From: JBEDUK01 sp963781595
Lineage (GTDB): Bacteria > Actinomycetota > UBA4738
Assembly: GCA_963781595.1 (NCBI GenBank)
Contig: CAWAGG010000006.1
Coordinates: forward strand, 682,001 to 746,000
Length of the DNA: 64,000 nucleotides
Reading direction: 5' to 3'
Under the pieces are notes generated by a model, which did not search any database, had not been told where the DNA came from, and saw nothing but the letters and a program-made list of their open reading frames with translations. Below, one piece after another: positions 1-8,483 of the stretch (the stretch's first letter is position 1; each line of letters starts with the position of its first letter). The position numbers and the translations under genes were made by a program.

Positions 1-154
1 CGCACTCCCCGCAGCTGTTGAAGCCCTTGATGCTGCCGCGTCCGAGGGGCGCGAGCAGGCCCTCACCGCGATGCGGAGAGGGCCGATCTGCGAACGCCAT
101 GAGGCCGATCGGGATCGCTTCGAGTGCCAGCGCCAGTGCGAAGATGCCGTCCAT
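1..154 (-). CDS. Partial hypothetical protein (N-terminus only, runs off left edge)
   Basis: An open frame reads leftward from an ATG at 154 to the window edge without a stop, giving 51 residues. It begins with a hydrophobic stretch (MDGIFALALALEAIPIGLMAF) that could be a membrane segment and later contains a CGEC motif. No family is recognised. The possible ribosome site (CAGGTCG) is weak, and no homology can be assigned from so short a piece. The aminotransferase next door ends at 276 on the same strand, leaving about 120 bases between the two. Confidence 0.35.
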   Translation of the reverse strand, partial: MDGIFALALALEAIPIGLMAFADRPSPHRGEGLLAPLGRGSIKGFNSCGEC

Positions 155-275
155 CTGCGACCTGAAGCTATCGGAGCGGAACGAAGTGGTCAAACATCCA
201 GGCTGGACGCTCGCAGGATGCCCGCCGACCGGCGGTCGATTGAATGGTACGTGTTCGGTACCGGGCCCGGATCGA

Positions 276-1631
276 TCAACCCGTCAGGTCGGCCGCCGCC
301 TCCGCGTACACGTCCGTGTGGCGATCCACGTCCGGTTCGGTGGTCGCCGGGGACATCAGCGCCATGTTGTGGAACGGCGTCAACAGGATGCCCCGGTTCA
401 ACGCGAACAGGTGCATCAACGCATCGAGTGCCGGATCCGCGTTCGCGGCCGCCTCGCTCCCATCACGCGGCCGTCGCGATGAGAACAGGTATTCGGCGCG
501 GCACCCGAGCCGGGTGATGTGCCACGGCAGTTCGCCGTCGGCGATGACCCGGTCGACGCCGGCCGTGAGTCGCTCGGCCAACCGGATCATCCGTCCGAAG
601 GCGTCGTCGGTGAGGACCTGGCCGAGGGTCACGCGGATCGCGGCCATCGACAGCGCGTTGCCCGCGAGCGTGCCGCCGATCCCGCCCGTGTCGGCCTCGT
701 GTTCGCTGGTCATCGGCTCGAGGCGCGCGGCGACCTCCGAGGTGAAGCCGTAGACGGCGGCCGGCACGCCGCTCGCGATGGCCTTGCCGAGGGTCAGGAT
801 GTCGGGCTGGAGGCCGTTCGCGCGGGTGTACCCGCCCGGCCCGGCGCAGATCGTGTGGGTCTCGTCGATCACCAGCAGCGTCCCGGTCCGCCGCGTGATC
901 TCGCGCAGGGCCTCGTGGTACCCGGGCTCCGGGAGCACGATCCCGATGTTCGTCAGCGCCGGTTCGGCGAGCACGCACGCGACGTCGCCCGGCGCCAGGG
1001 CGCGCTCGAGGGCGTCGATGTCGTTGAATTCGACCACTTTCGTCGTGACCGCCGGGTCGACGGGCGGCCCGAGGTTCCCATCGCGGGCTTTCACGGAGCC
1101 ATCGGCGTGCAACGTGATGAACGACTCGTCGACGGTGCCGTGATAACACCAGTTGTAGACGAGGACCTTCGGCCGCCCGGTCAGCGCCCGCGCGAGGCGG
1201 ATCACGAACCGGTTCGCGTCGGTGGCCGTGAGGGCGAACTGCCAGAACGGGAGGCCGAACCGCCGGGCCAGCTCCTCGCCGACCCACGCCGAGTCCTCGG
1301 TCGGGAGCATGAACGTGATCCCGAGCGCGGCCTGCCGGGCGATCGCCTCGACCGCCGGTGGCGGCGCGTGTCCTGCCATCGCGCCCGTGTCGCCCAGGCA
1401 GAGGTCGACGTACTCTCGACCGTCCACGTCCGTGAACCGTGCGCCGTGCGCTTCGTCGACGAACACCGGGAAGCCACCGGCCCAGCGCGTCATCCAGTTC
1501 ATCGGCACGCCCGAGAGCAGCGAGCCCTTCGCGCGTTCGAACAGCGCCATCGAACGCGGATGCTCCTGGACGAACCGACGCTCCTCGCGTTCCATCAACG
1601 ACGTCAACCGGTCGCGATCCACGGTGGTCAC
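276..1631 (-). CDS. Class III aminotransferase (glutamate-1-semialdehyde aminomutase-like)
   Basis: A cytosolic PLP enzyme of the class III aminotransferase fold, about 451 residues. The N-terminal half has the usual small-domain pattern (FTDVDGREYVDL, then GHAPPPAVEA). The cofactor-binding core has VIDETHT for the PLP-binding Asp and DILTLGKAIASG for the Schiff-base Lys. The GTG start at 1631 is preferred over the upstream ATG at 1667, because AGGAGG lies about ten bases ahead of the GTG. The sequence is closer to the glutamate-1-semialdehyde aminomutase branch than to ornithine or acetylornithine aminotransferases, but no other haem-synthesis gene is nearby. The substrate is therefore open. 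It is divergent from the DNA glycosylase, with about 110 bases between. Confidence 0.85.
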   Translation of the reverse strand: MTTVDRDRLTSLMEREERRFVQEHPRSMALFERAKGSLLSGVPMNWMTRWAGGFPVFVDEAHGARFTDVDGREYVDLCLGDTGAMAGHAPPPAVEAIARQAALGITFMLPTEDSAWVGEELARRFGLPFWQFALTATDANRFVIRLARALTGRPKVLVYNWCYHGTVDESFITLHADGSVKARDGNLGPPVDPAVTTKVVEFNDIDALERALAPGDVACVLAEPALTNIGIVLPEPGYHEALREITRRTGTLLVIDETHTICAGPGGYTRANGLQPDILTLGKAIASGVPAAVYGFTSEVAARLEPMTSEHEADTGGIGGTLAGNALSMAAIRVTLGQVLTDDAFGRMIRLAERLTAGVDRVIADGELPWHITRLGCRAEYLFSSRRPRDGSEAAANADPALDALMHLFALNRGILLTPFHNMALMSPATTEPDVDRHTDVYAEAAADLTG

Positions 1632-1744
1632 CGGGCGCAAGCCTCCTCCTGGTCGGCGGACGGCCAAGCCTAGCCGTCATCCGGCCTCGTGCCGATCGAC
1701 GGCCGCGAACCTCGCCGGCGCGGTCCCGGCGCTAACGTAGGCAG

Positions 1745-2650
1745 ATGCCGGAGCTTCCGGAGGTGCAGGCGCTGGCCGAGCGGCTCGAGGCCGTCCTCGC
1801 CGGCGCGGAGCTGGCCGCGCTCCGGCCGCTGCAGTTCTCCGCGCTGAAGACGTTCGATCCGCCGCCCGAGTCGGTGATCGGCCTGCGCGTCGAGCACGTC
1901 GGCCGGCGCGGGAAGTTCCTGGTGTTCGGGTTCGGCGTGGAAGCGCCGCGCCTGCTGATCCACCTCTCGCAGGGCGGCCGGATCGACGTCGAGTCGCCGC
2001 CGAAGGACACGAAGCCGAAGGGCTCGGTGCTGCGGCTGCTGTTCCGCGGCCCGGGCCGCCCGTCGATCCTGGTCAAGGAGTTCGGCACCGAACGCAAGGC
2101 GGGGTGGTGGGTCGTGGCGCCCGGCGACGACGGGCCGCTCGCGAAGCTCGGGCCGGAGCCGGATTCGGAGGGGTTCGCAGAGCTGATCCTGCACGGCGAC
2201 GACCGGCGGCGGGTCCACACGATCCTGCGTGACCAGCGCTCGGTGGCTGGGATCGGCCGCGGATACACGGACGACGCATTGCACTGCGCGCGCCTGTCGC
2301 CGTTCGCCTCCCTCGCCGGCCTGGACGACGAACAGCGCCGAACGCTCCTGGGTTCGATCCACGAGGTCCTGGACGAGGCGTTGGAGGGCGAACGCCAACG
2401 TGAGGGCGGGCTGCCGCCGAAGCTCGGGGACCGGTTCGTCGCGCACAACCGGTGGGGGACGCCGTGTCCGCGGTGCGGGGACGACCTGCGCCGGGTGTCC
2501 TATGAGAGCCACGAGGTCACGTACTGCCCGACGTGTCAGACCGGCGGCCAGATCCTGGCCGATCGCCGCATGTCCCGGCTGCTCGGCAAGCCGGCTACGA
2601 CGAAGAGCCGCAGCGCCGCGCCCGTCGATGAGGAGGCGCCGGCCTCGTGA
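1745..2650 (+). CDS. Fpg/Nei-family DNA glycosylase, variant active site
   Basis: A base-excision repair enzyme of the formamidopyrimidine-DNA glycosylase/endonuclease VIII family, 301 residues. It begins MPELPEV, so the processed N-terminus supplies the Pro nucleophile and Glu general acid. Lys57 in RRGKFL matches the conserved beta-hairpin lysine. Four cysteines (241, 244, 261, 264) form the C-terminal zinc finger. Two normally conserved positions differ. The phosphate-binding Asn of the GIGN motif is Arg172 (GIGRGY), and the finger reads CQTGG where CQR is usual. This suggests a divergent subfamily with altered lesion preference. Its stop codon overlaps the start of the epoxide hydrolase (GTGA), so the two are probably translated together. 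Confidence 0.85.
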   Translation: MPELPEVQALAERLEAVLAGAELAALRPLQFSALKTFDPPPESVIGLRVEHVGRRGKFLVFGFGVEAPRLLIHLSQGGRIDVESPPKDTKPKGSVLRLLFRGPGRPSILVKEFGTERKAGWWVVAPGDDGPLAKLGPEPDSEGFAELILHGDDRRRVHTILRDQRSVAGIGRGYTDDALHCARLSPFASLAGLDDEQRRTLLGSIHEVLDEALEGERQREGGLPPKLGDRFVAHNRWGTPCPRCGDDLRRVSYESHEVTYCPTCQTGGQILADRRMSRLLGKPATTKSRSAAPVDEEAPAS

Positions 2651-3636
2651 GCGCCCCCTGGGACGAGCTGGACCGGCGTTCGGTCCAGACGAACGGCATC
2701 GAGCTGTCATCCGTCGAAGCGGGCCCCGGCTCCGGCCCGCTCGTGGTCCTGTGCCACGGGTTCCCCGAGCTCGGATACTCGTGGCGCCACCAGGTGCCGG
2801 TGCTGGCGGATGCTGGGTTCCGTGTGGTGGTGCCGGACATGCGTGGGTACGGCGCCAGTTCCCACCCTTCGGCCGTCGAGGGCTACGATCTGGTCAACCT
2901 GGCTGACGATATGGCCGGGCTGCTCGACGCCTTGGGTGAGGAACGCGCCGTTTTCGTCGGGCACGACTGGGGTGCTGCGGCCGTGTGGACGCTCGCCACG
3001 GTGCACCCGGAGCGCGTCGCCGCGGTCGCGGCCCTGAGCGTCCCGTACCGGGCTCGGGGGAAGCGCCCGCCGACCGAGAGCCTGCGGTTCCTGTTCGGCG
3101 ACACGTTCTTCTACATGCTGTACTTCCAGGCGGTCGGTCCGGCCGACGAGGAGCTGGCGCGCGACCCGCGGCGGTTCCTCGCGTCGTTCTACTACAGCGC
3201 GTCCGGGGACGACCCCGCCGGGTTCTCGAAGGTGGTCGACCGCCACGGCGCCGCGCTGTTCGACGTCCTGGACGAACCGCCGACGCCCCTCCCGGCGTGG
3301 CTCTCGGACGACGACCTCGATCGGTGCGCGTCGGCGTTCGAGCGGACCGGCTTCACCGGCGGTCTGAACTACTACCGGAACATGGATCGAACGTGGGCGC
3401 GGACGGAGCACGTCGCGGATGCGCACGTGACCCAACCCGCGCTGTTCATCGCCGGCGACCGTGACCTGGTCCTGCGGATGAGCCCGCCGCAGGTCATGGA
3501 CGGCCTCGTGGACGACCTCCGCGCGACGGTCCTGATCCCCGGTGCCGGCCACTGGGTCCAGCAGGAACGCCCGGACGAGACGAACGCCGCCCTGCTGAGG
3601 TTCCTCGGCGACCTCGGTTCGCGGCTCCGCTCATAG
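2647..3636 (+). CDS. Alpha/beta hydrolase, epoxide hydrolase family
   Basis: A soluble alpha/beta hydrolase of 329 residues with epoxide-hydrolase features. The oxyanion motif CHGFPE lies near residue 35 and the nucleophile Asp107 is in VGHDWG. The charge-relay acid is Asp273 in AGDRDLV and the catalytic base is His302 in GAGHW. An Asp rather than Ser nucleophile argues for an epoxide hydrolase (or dehalogenase) rather than an esterase. The cap region contains several Tyr residues, as needed for ring opening. The GTG start at 2647 overlaps the glycosylase stop, indicating translational coupling. The physiological epoxide is unknown. Confidence 0.85.
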   Translation: MSAPWDELDRRSVQTNGIELSSVEAGPGSGPLVVLCHGFPELGYSWRHQVPVLADAGFRVVVPDMRGYGASSHPSAVEGYDLVNLADDMAGLLDALGEERAVFVGHDWGAAAVWTLATVHPERVAAVAALSVPYRARGKRPPTESLRFLFGDTFFYMLYFQAVGPADEELARDPRRFLASFYYSASGDDPAGFSKVVDRHGAALFDVLDEPPTPLPAWLSDDDLDRCASAFERTGFTGGLNYYRNMDRTWARTEHVADAHVTQPALFIAGDRDLVLRMSPPQVMDGLVDDLRATVLIPGAGHWVQQERPDETNAALLRFLGDLGSRLRS

Positions 3637-3648
3637 GCGAGCCCCGCG

Positions 3649-4551
3649 ATGGATCGGACCGCCGACGGATCCTTCCAGGAACGGCACGTGGCGGGCCGCG
3701 AGTACCTGGACCTCGTCACGACCCTCCTGCAACGCGAGCGCTTGGCGGATCCGGAGCGAGGCCTGTGGGAGGCGGCCGACCTGCAGTGGTGGTGGCGCCG
3801 CGACCAGCATCGCGAACCCGCCCGCCAGCTGTTCTGGTTCTCCGGGGCGGATCCCGTGGCTGCGGTGATCGTCACGGACTGGGGAGACCGATGGGGGTGC
3901 GATCTCGTCGGCGCCGGGGGCGGCTCCGGGTTGGTTCGGCTCGCGTGGACCCGGGCGCTCGAGATGACCGACGGACTCCCCCACCGACCCGTGGAGATGG
4001 CGGTCCGGGAGGGCGACGGGGCGCTGCTCGACGCGGTCACGTCGGCCGGGTTCGTGGATGCCGGCGAACGGTACGCGACCCTGTGGATGTCCTCCGACGC
4101 GCGAGCCGCCGTACCGCGGCTCCCGGAGGGGTTCGTCCTCCGCTCGAGGGAGGAACTCCAGGGCGCCCCGCATCACATGATCCCCCGGAACGGCGAACAC
4201 GTGGCCGAACGACTGGCCGAGTGCACCCTCTATCGTCCGGAGCTCGACCTCGTCGTCCTCGCGCCGACCGGCGAGGCAGCAGCGTACGGGCTGTTCTGGC
4301 CCGACCCGGTCACGCGCGTGGGCCTGGTCGAACCGATGCGAACCGAGGACCGGTACGGCGGGATCGGCCTCGCCGGACACGTCCTGCGCGAGGGCATGGA
4401 CCGCCTCGCGCGCCACGGGTGCGCACGGCTGAAGGTCGGGCACGTGATCGGGAACGAAGCCGCACGACGGCTGTACGTGGGCGCGGGCTTCGAGCCCCGT
4501 TCGTTCGAGCGAACGTACGTGCGTCCGGCCGGCGCGGCACACATGCGTTGA
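3649..4551 (+). CDS. GNAT-family N-acetyltransferase
   Basis: A 300-residue protein whose C-terminal third is a GNAT acetyltransferase domain. The acetyl-CoA loop region reads RYGGIGLAGHVL, and a following helix and strand carry NEAARRLYVGAGFEP, the usual end of the fold. The N-terminal half resembles a second, degenerate GNAT-like unit ending in SAGFVDAGERYATLWM, so this may be a tandem GNAT. It starts 12 bases after the epoxide hydrolase and is probably in the same transcript. The acceptor substrate cannot be told from the sequence. Confidence 0.8.
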   Translation: MDRTADGSFQERHVAGREYLDLVTTLLQRERLADPERGLWEAADLQWWWRRDQHREPARQLFWFSGADPVAAVIVTDWGDRWGCDLVGAGGGSGLVRLAWTRALEMTDGLPHRPVEMAVREGDGALLDAVTSAGFVDAGERYATLWMSSDARAAVPRLPEGFVLRSREELQGAPHHMIPRNGEHVAERLAECTLYRPELDLVVLAPTGEAAAYGLFWPDPVTRVGLVEPMRTEDRYGGIGLAGHVLREGMDRLARHGCARLKVGHVIGNEAARRLYVGAGFEPRSFERTYVRPAGAAHMR

Positions 4552-4742
4552 CAGATCGCGCGCAAGCGTGGTGGAGTGGCGTTTCGAATCCCTATCTTCG
4601 GAGTCGGAATTGATCAGGACGCGGTGCGCAGGGGTGGTCGGGAAGATGATCCCCGACCGCGTGTGTTGTCCGGGCTCATCGCCCGCAGGACGGGCACTTC
4701 CCTGAGCCGCAGCCCGTAGTTCCACCGCGAGTTCGTACCGAG

Positions 4743-4762
4743 AGGGCCGCTGCGGCGGCCCT
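4743..4762 (+). terminator. Hairpin without U-tract, likely terminator
   Basis: AGGGCCGC and GCGGCCCT pair perfectly around a TGCG loop. The hairpin lies in the 275-base gap between the GNAT gene and the sulfurtransferase gene. There is no clear run of T after it (TCGTCGTTGTT), as is common in high-GC genomes. The rest of the gap shows no gene or recognised RNA motif. Confidence 0.45.
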
Positions 4763-4826
4763 TCGTCGTTGTTGGGGGGGAGGCATCACGAGTCTCCCGG
4801 AGGAAGGAAGAAGGAGGAAGGATCGC

Positions 4827-5669
4827 ATGGGTGGATACGCGAACCCGGACGCGCTGGTCTCCACGGACTGGCTCGCCGAGCATCTGGACGACCCGGGGAT
4901 CAGGGTCATCGAGGTCGACGAGGACACGTCGGCCTACGACACGAACCACATCCGTGGCGCAAGCGGATGGAACTGGAAGTCCGACCTGCACGCCGCGGTC
5001 GGACGCGACTACGTCGACGCCGCGGGCCTGCAGGGCCTGCTCCGCGCCGCCGGCGTGAACGACGGCACGACCGTGGTCCTGTACGGCGGGAACAACAACT
5101 GGTTCGCCGCGTACGCGTACTGGATCGCGAAGCTCCGGGGGTTCGACGACGTGAAGCTCCTGGACGGCGGCCGCAAGAAGTGGGAGCTGGAGGGCCGCGA
5201 GCTGGTCACCGACGCCCCGTCGGCCGGCGAGGGCAACGTGACGGTCTCCGGCGCCGGCAACGGCTCGATCCGTGCGCTCCGCGACGAGGTCCTGTCGAAG
5301 GCCGGCGGCGGGTCGTTCGTCGACGTACGTTCGCCGGAGGAGTTCCGCGGCGAGAAGCTCGCGCCGGACCACCTCCCGCAGGAGCAGTCGCAGGTCCCCG
5401 GCCACATCCCGGGCGCGGCCAACATCCCGTGGGCGAAGGCCGCGAACGACGACGGCACGTTCAAGTCCTCGGACGACCTGCGGGCGCTCTACGAGGGCGC
5501 CGGCGTGACCGGCGACGCCGAGGTCATCGCCTACTGCCGCATCGGCGAGCGTTCGTCCCACACCTGGTTCGCCCTCGTGGAGCTCCTCGGCTACCCGAAC
5601 GTCAAGAACTACGACGGCTCCTGGACCGAATACGGCTCCCTCGTCGGCGCGCCTGTGGAGGTGGGGTAG
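4827..5669 (+). CDS. Thiosulfate sulfurtransferase (two-domain rhodanese, CysA2/SseA type)
   Basis: A cytosolic sulfurtransferase of 280 residues with two rhodanese domains (about 10-125 and 150-278). The N-terminal domain lacks the catalytic Cys, as usual. The C-terminal domain has the active-site loop CRIGERSSHTW with Cys237, the same loop type as in mycobacterial CysA2, which moves sulfane sulfur from thiosulfate to a thiol acceptor. The ATG has an AAGGAGG site. The carbonic anhydrase follows about 70 bases downstream on the same strand and may be cotranscribed. Confidence 0.93.
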   Translation: MGGYANPDALVSTDWLAEHLDDPGIRVIEVDEDTSAYDTNHIRGASGWNWKSDLHAAVGRDYVDAAGLQGLLRAAGVNDGTTVVLYGGNNNWFAAYAYWIAKLRGFDDVKLLDGGRKKWELEGRELVTDAPSAGEGNVTVSGAGNGSIRALRDEVLSKAGGGSFVDVRSPEEFRGEKLAPDHLPQEQSQVPGHIPGAANIPWAKAANDDGTFKSSDDLRALYEGAGVTGDAEVIAYCRIGERSSHTWFALVELLGYPNVKNYDGSWTEYGSLVGAPVEVG

Positions 5670-5738
5670 CGGTCTCGCGCCAAGGGCCGCCACCGGGTTC
5701 GAGGATGAGGATCCGAAGCGAGAAGGAGGTTCGAACCG

Positions 5739-6233
5739 ATGCCCGTGACGGATGAACTGATCGAGGCGAACGCGAGGTTCGCCCAGGACTTCGACCGCGG
5801 CGACCTGCCGATGCCGCCGGCCCGCAACGTCGCGGTGCTCGCGTGCATGGACGCGCGCCTGCACCCGGAGACGTTCCTGGGGCTCGACATCGGCGACGCG
5901 CACATGATCCGCAACGCAGGCGGGCGGGCGTCCGACGACGCGATCCGTTCGCTGATCATCTCGAACCGGCTGCTCGGGACGCGCGAGTACCTCGTGATCC
6001 ACCACACGGACTGCGGGATGCTCACGTTCTCGAACGACGACCTGCACGGGAAGCTCGCCGACGAGACCGGCGAGGACGCGACGCACATCGACTTCCTGCC
6101 GTTCGCCGACCTCGAGCAGAGCGTCCGCGACGACGTGCAGCGGATCAAGGACTCACCGTTCCTGCCGGACGACGCGCCGGTGGCGGGCTACGTCTACGAC
6201 GTCACCGACGGCCGCCTGTACCCCGTCGAGTAG
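5739..6233 (+). CDS. Beta-class carbonic anhydrase
   Basis: A 164-residue beta-carbonic anhydrase that interconverts CO2 and bicarbonate in the cytosol. The zinc ligands are Cys36 (CMDAR), His89 and Cys92 (HHTDCG). The Asp38-Arg40 dyad that orders the active site is present. The length matches the short actinobacterial class typified by Rv1284. AAGGAGG precedes the ATG at good spacing. A strong hairpin lies immediately downstream, so the gene ends the transcript that includes the sulfurtransferase. Confidence 0.93.
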   Translation: MPVTDELIEANARFAQDFDRGDLPMPPARNVAVLACMDARLHPETFLGLDIGDAHMIRNAGGRASDDAIRSLIISNRLLGTREYLVIHHTDCGMLTFSNDDLHGKLADETGEDATHIDFLPFADLEQSVRDDVQRIKDSPFLPDDAPVAGYVYDVTDGRLYPVE

Positions 6234-6246
6234 CACCGACGAGAGA

Positions 6247-6274
6247 GGGGAGGGGCCCGCGACGGCCCCTCCCC
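6247..6274. terminator. Strong bidirectional terminator hairpin
   Basis: An 11-bp perfect stem (GGGGAGGGGCC with GGCCCCTCCCC) encloses the loop CGCGAC. It sits between the convergent carbonic anhydrase and AIM24 genes and could end transcription from both sides. There is no T-run. Confidence 0.75.
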
Positions 6275-6326
6275 GTTCCTCCGGGAACCTGCCGCCTGCG
6301 GCACACGGACGCGGGAGCTGCGTCGG

Positions 6327-7010
6327 TCAGTTCGACTGCTTCGGGAGCTGTGGGATCAGCCACTGCACGAAGCCACCCGCGCTCCGCGTCTGGATGTAGA
6401 TCCGGCCCGGGCCCGTGAGGTCCACGACCAGGCCCTCGCCGCTGAAGATGGTCTGCTTCCAGCCACCGACCTTGCGGACCTGATACTGCATCCCCTCGGT
6501 GAAGGCGACCATGTGTCCCGTGTCCATCACGTCTCGCTCGCCCGCCGCGAGGTCCTTGGCGTGGATCGCGCCGTAGCTCGACAGGAGCAGGTCGCCGCTC
6601 CCGGTGGCCTTCAGCATGAACAGCCCCTCGCCCGAGAAGGACGTCTTCGCGCCGCCCCACTTCGTGTCGATCGCGATGCCGGCCGCGGAGGCCATGTCGG
6701 AACCCGATCCGATGTACAGCGTGTGCCCGGCGAGCGGCAGGTTCACGACGTCGCCCGGCAGCGTCGGGGCGAGCGTGATCTCGGCGCCCTCCTCGGTGGC
6801 CGTGAACGTGTTCATGAAGAAGCTCTCGCCGCCCAGCGTCGCCCGCTTCAGGCCGGCGAGCATGCCGCCCTTGGCCTGCGTGTCCATCTGGATGGAGGGC
6901 GACATGCTGACCATCGCGCCCGCCTCGGCCTGGATCTGTTCTTCCTTCGCCAGCGTCAGGATCGCCAGCGAATAGGACGGCCGGTACTGGATGTCGATCT
7001 CCATCCCCAT
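6327..7010 (-). CDS. AIM24/TIGR00266 family protein
   Basis: A 227-residue beta-rich protein of the AIM24 (TIGR00266) family. Repeated beta units carry the family phrases LPGDVVNLPLAGHTLYIGSG and SGEGLFMLKATGSGDLLLSSYG. The biochemical role of these proteins is not settled; the yeast member affects mitochondrial membrane organisation. There is no signal peptide or membrane segment. Start codons lie at 7031, 7010 and 7004. The ATG at 7010 (MGMEID) is favoured because the purine-rich GGGGGGAAAGG lies just upstream of it. The gene converges on the carbonic anhydrase. Confidence 0.85.
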   Translation of the reverse strand: MGMEIDIQYRPSYSLAILTLAKEEQIQAEAGAMVSMSPSIQMDTQAKGGMLAGLKRATLGGESFFMNTFTATEEGAEITLAPTLPGDVVNLPLAGHTLYIGSGSDMASAAGIAIDTKWGGAKTSFSGEGLFMLKATGSGDLLLSSYGAIHAKDLAAGERDVMDTGHMVAFTEGMQYQVRKVGGWKQTIFSGEGLVVDLTGPGRIYIQTRSAGGFVQWLIPQLPKQSN

Positions 7011-7099
7011 CCCCTTTCCCCCCGGGTGCATCCGGACGCGCGAGAGCGTACGCGCAGCCCTCGCCCCACGGCCCGGGAGCCACCTGATAGGTTCCGGCC

Positions 7100-8221
7100 G
7101 TGATCGCCTTGCGCGTCCTGGCGTTCATCGTCGGACTGTGGATCGTGGTGGCCACGTTCGCCTCGTCGCTGCGCACGACGGTTCTTCCGCGCGGCGTCCC
7201 CGCCCGGATCGGCCGACGGGTCTTCCGATCCGTGCGATGGGTCTTCAGCCTCTGGATCGGCAAGAAGGCGTCCTACGAGCGCCGTGACCGTGTGATGGCC
7301 TACTACGGCCCCGTGGCGCTCCTGGTCCTGCTCGTGACCTGGCTCACCGCGATCGGCATCGGGTTCCTCCTGATGTATTGGGCCGTCGGCGTGTCCGACC
7401 TCCAGCACGCGTTCTACCTCACCGGTTCGTCGATCTTCACGCTAGGGTTCGAACGGCCGGCGCATGTCTGGGTGGCGCTGCTCGCGATGACCGAGGCGGC
7501 CCTCGGGCTGGTCGAACTGGCGCTGTTGATCACGTACCTCCCGAGCATCTATCAGGCGTTCTCGCGGCGCGAAGCGCTCGTCACGGCGCTCGAGGTTCGC
7601 GCGGGCAACCCTCCCGCCGGCGCCACGATGCTGATCCGGTTCTCCGTGCTCGGGCGCCTCGAGAGCCTGTCCGACGAGATCTGGTCGAGGTGGGAGGACT
7701 GGTTCGTCGACATCGAGGAGAGCCACACGTCGTTCCCGTCGTTGGCCTTCTTCCGCTCGCCCACGCCCGACCGGTCGTGGGTGGCGGCCGCCGGTGCGGT
7801 CCTGGACGCGGCGTCGCTGTATTCCTCGACCCTGGACGTCGAACGCGACGTGCGCGCCGACATCTGCATCCGCGCCGGCTACATCGCACTGCGGCGGGTC
7901 TGCGACTTCTTCCTGATCGGGTACGACCCCGAACCGCAACCCGGCGACCCCGTCTCGATCTCCCGGGCGGAGTACGACATGGTGTGCGAACGTTTCGTCG
8001 AGGTGGGCATCCCGCTGAAGGCCGATCGGGAGCAGGCCTGGCGCGACTTCGTCGGATGGCGGGTGAACTACGACACGCCGCTGCTCGCGCTCGCGGCGCT
8101 GACCGACGCGCCCGAGGTCCCGTGGTCGTCCGATCGGATCACGGGCAACTACCGGGACCTGCTGGCGCAGGCACGGGAGGCGAAGCGCCACCCGCGCACG
8201 GACGACGCGCAGGAGCGGTGA
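7100..8221 (+). CDS. Two-TM ion-channel-like membrane protein with degenerate selectivity filter
   Basis: A 373-residue protein with a hydrophobic N-terminus (about residues 4-20), a transmembrane segment at about 70-92, a pore-helix-like stretch and another transmembrane segment at about 122-143. The region AFYLTGSSIFTLGFERP has the layout of a potassium-channel pore loop. The filter is TLGFE (Thr114-Phe117) rather than TVGYGD. The long C-terminal half is soluble and alpha-helical. Related actinobacterial proteins are annotated as potassium channel family, but conduction by this protein is only inferred. The GTG start has a poor ribosome site. Confidence 0.65.
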   Translation: MIALRVLAFIVGLWIVVATFASSLRTTVLPRGVPARIGRRVFRSVRWVFSLWIGKKASYERRDRVMAYYGPVALLVLLVTWLTAIGIGFLLMYWAVGVSDLQHAFYLTGSSIFTLGFERPAHVWVALLAMTEAALGLVELALLITYLPSIYQAFSRREALVTALEVRAGNPPAGATMLIRFSVLGRLESLSDEIWSRWEDWFVDIEESHTSFPSLAFFRSPTPDRSWVAAAGAVLDAASLYSSTLDVERDVRADICIRAGYIALRRVCDFFLIGYDPEPQPGDPVSISRAEYDMVCERFVEVGIPLKADREQAWRDFVGWRVNYDTPLLALAALTDAPEVPWSSDRITGNYRDLLAQAREAKRHPRTDDAQER

Positions 8222-8242
8222 CGCGGGCGCGTTCGCGCGGGG

Positions 8243-8470
8243 TCACGCGCCGGGGAGCACGACGCCGAACCCCTTCCGTGCGAGCTTCAGGATCACCTGG
8301 CACGCGACCTTCCACGGGGCGGGCGTCGGGCCGCCCGCGTCCCACGCGTCGCGCGCGTCGAGGTAGAGGCCCGCGAAGATCAGGTCCCAGCGTTCGACCC
8401 GCTCGGCGTCGAGGAACCCGCCGCGAGCGACCTCCTCGCCGACCGCTCGCGTGGTTCGCCGGTCGGTATT
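8243..8470 (-). pseudogene. Fragment of a DUF5995-like protein
   Basis: The frame downstream of the 8484-8885 gene encodes phrases such as VARGGFLDAERVERWDLIFA and LDARDAWDAGGPTPAPW. From memory these resemble the front part of DUF5995 proteins. No start codon lies between this segment and the preceding gene, and the stop at 8243 cuts the domain short. It therefore looks like a remnant. The family assignment needs a profile search. Confidence 0.3.
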
Positions 8471-8483
8471 CGATGGTTCGCGA

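Noticed and set aside
18..753. Overlapping plus-strand frames at the left edge
   Set aside because: They are antisense to the aminotransferase and the partial left gene, with no domains or ribosome sites.
4552..4742. Possible tRNA or riboswitch (TTTCGAATCCC resembles a T loop) upstream of the sulfurtransferase
   Set aside because: The flanking stems needed for a tRNA do not form, and no known riboswitch core was recognised.
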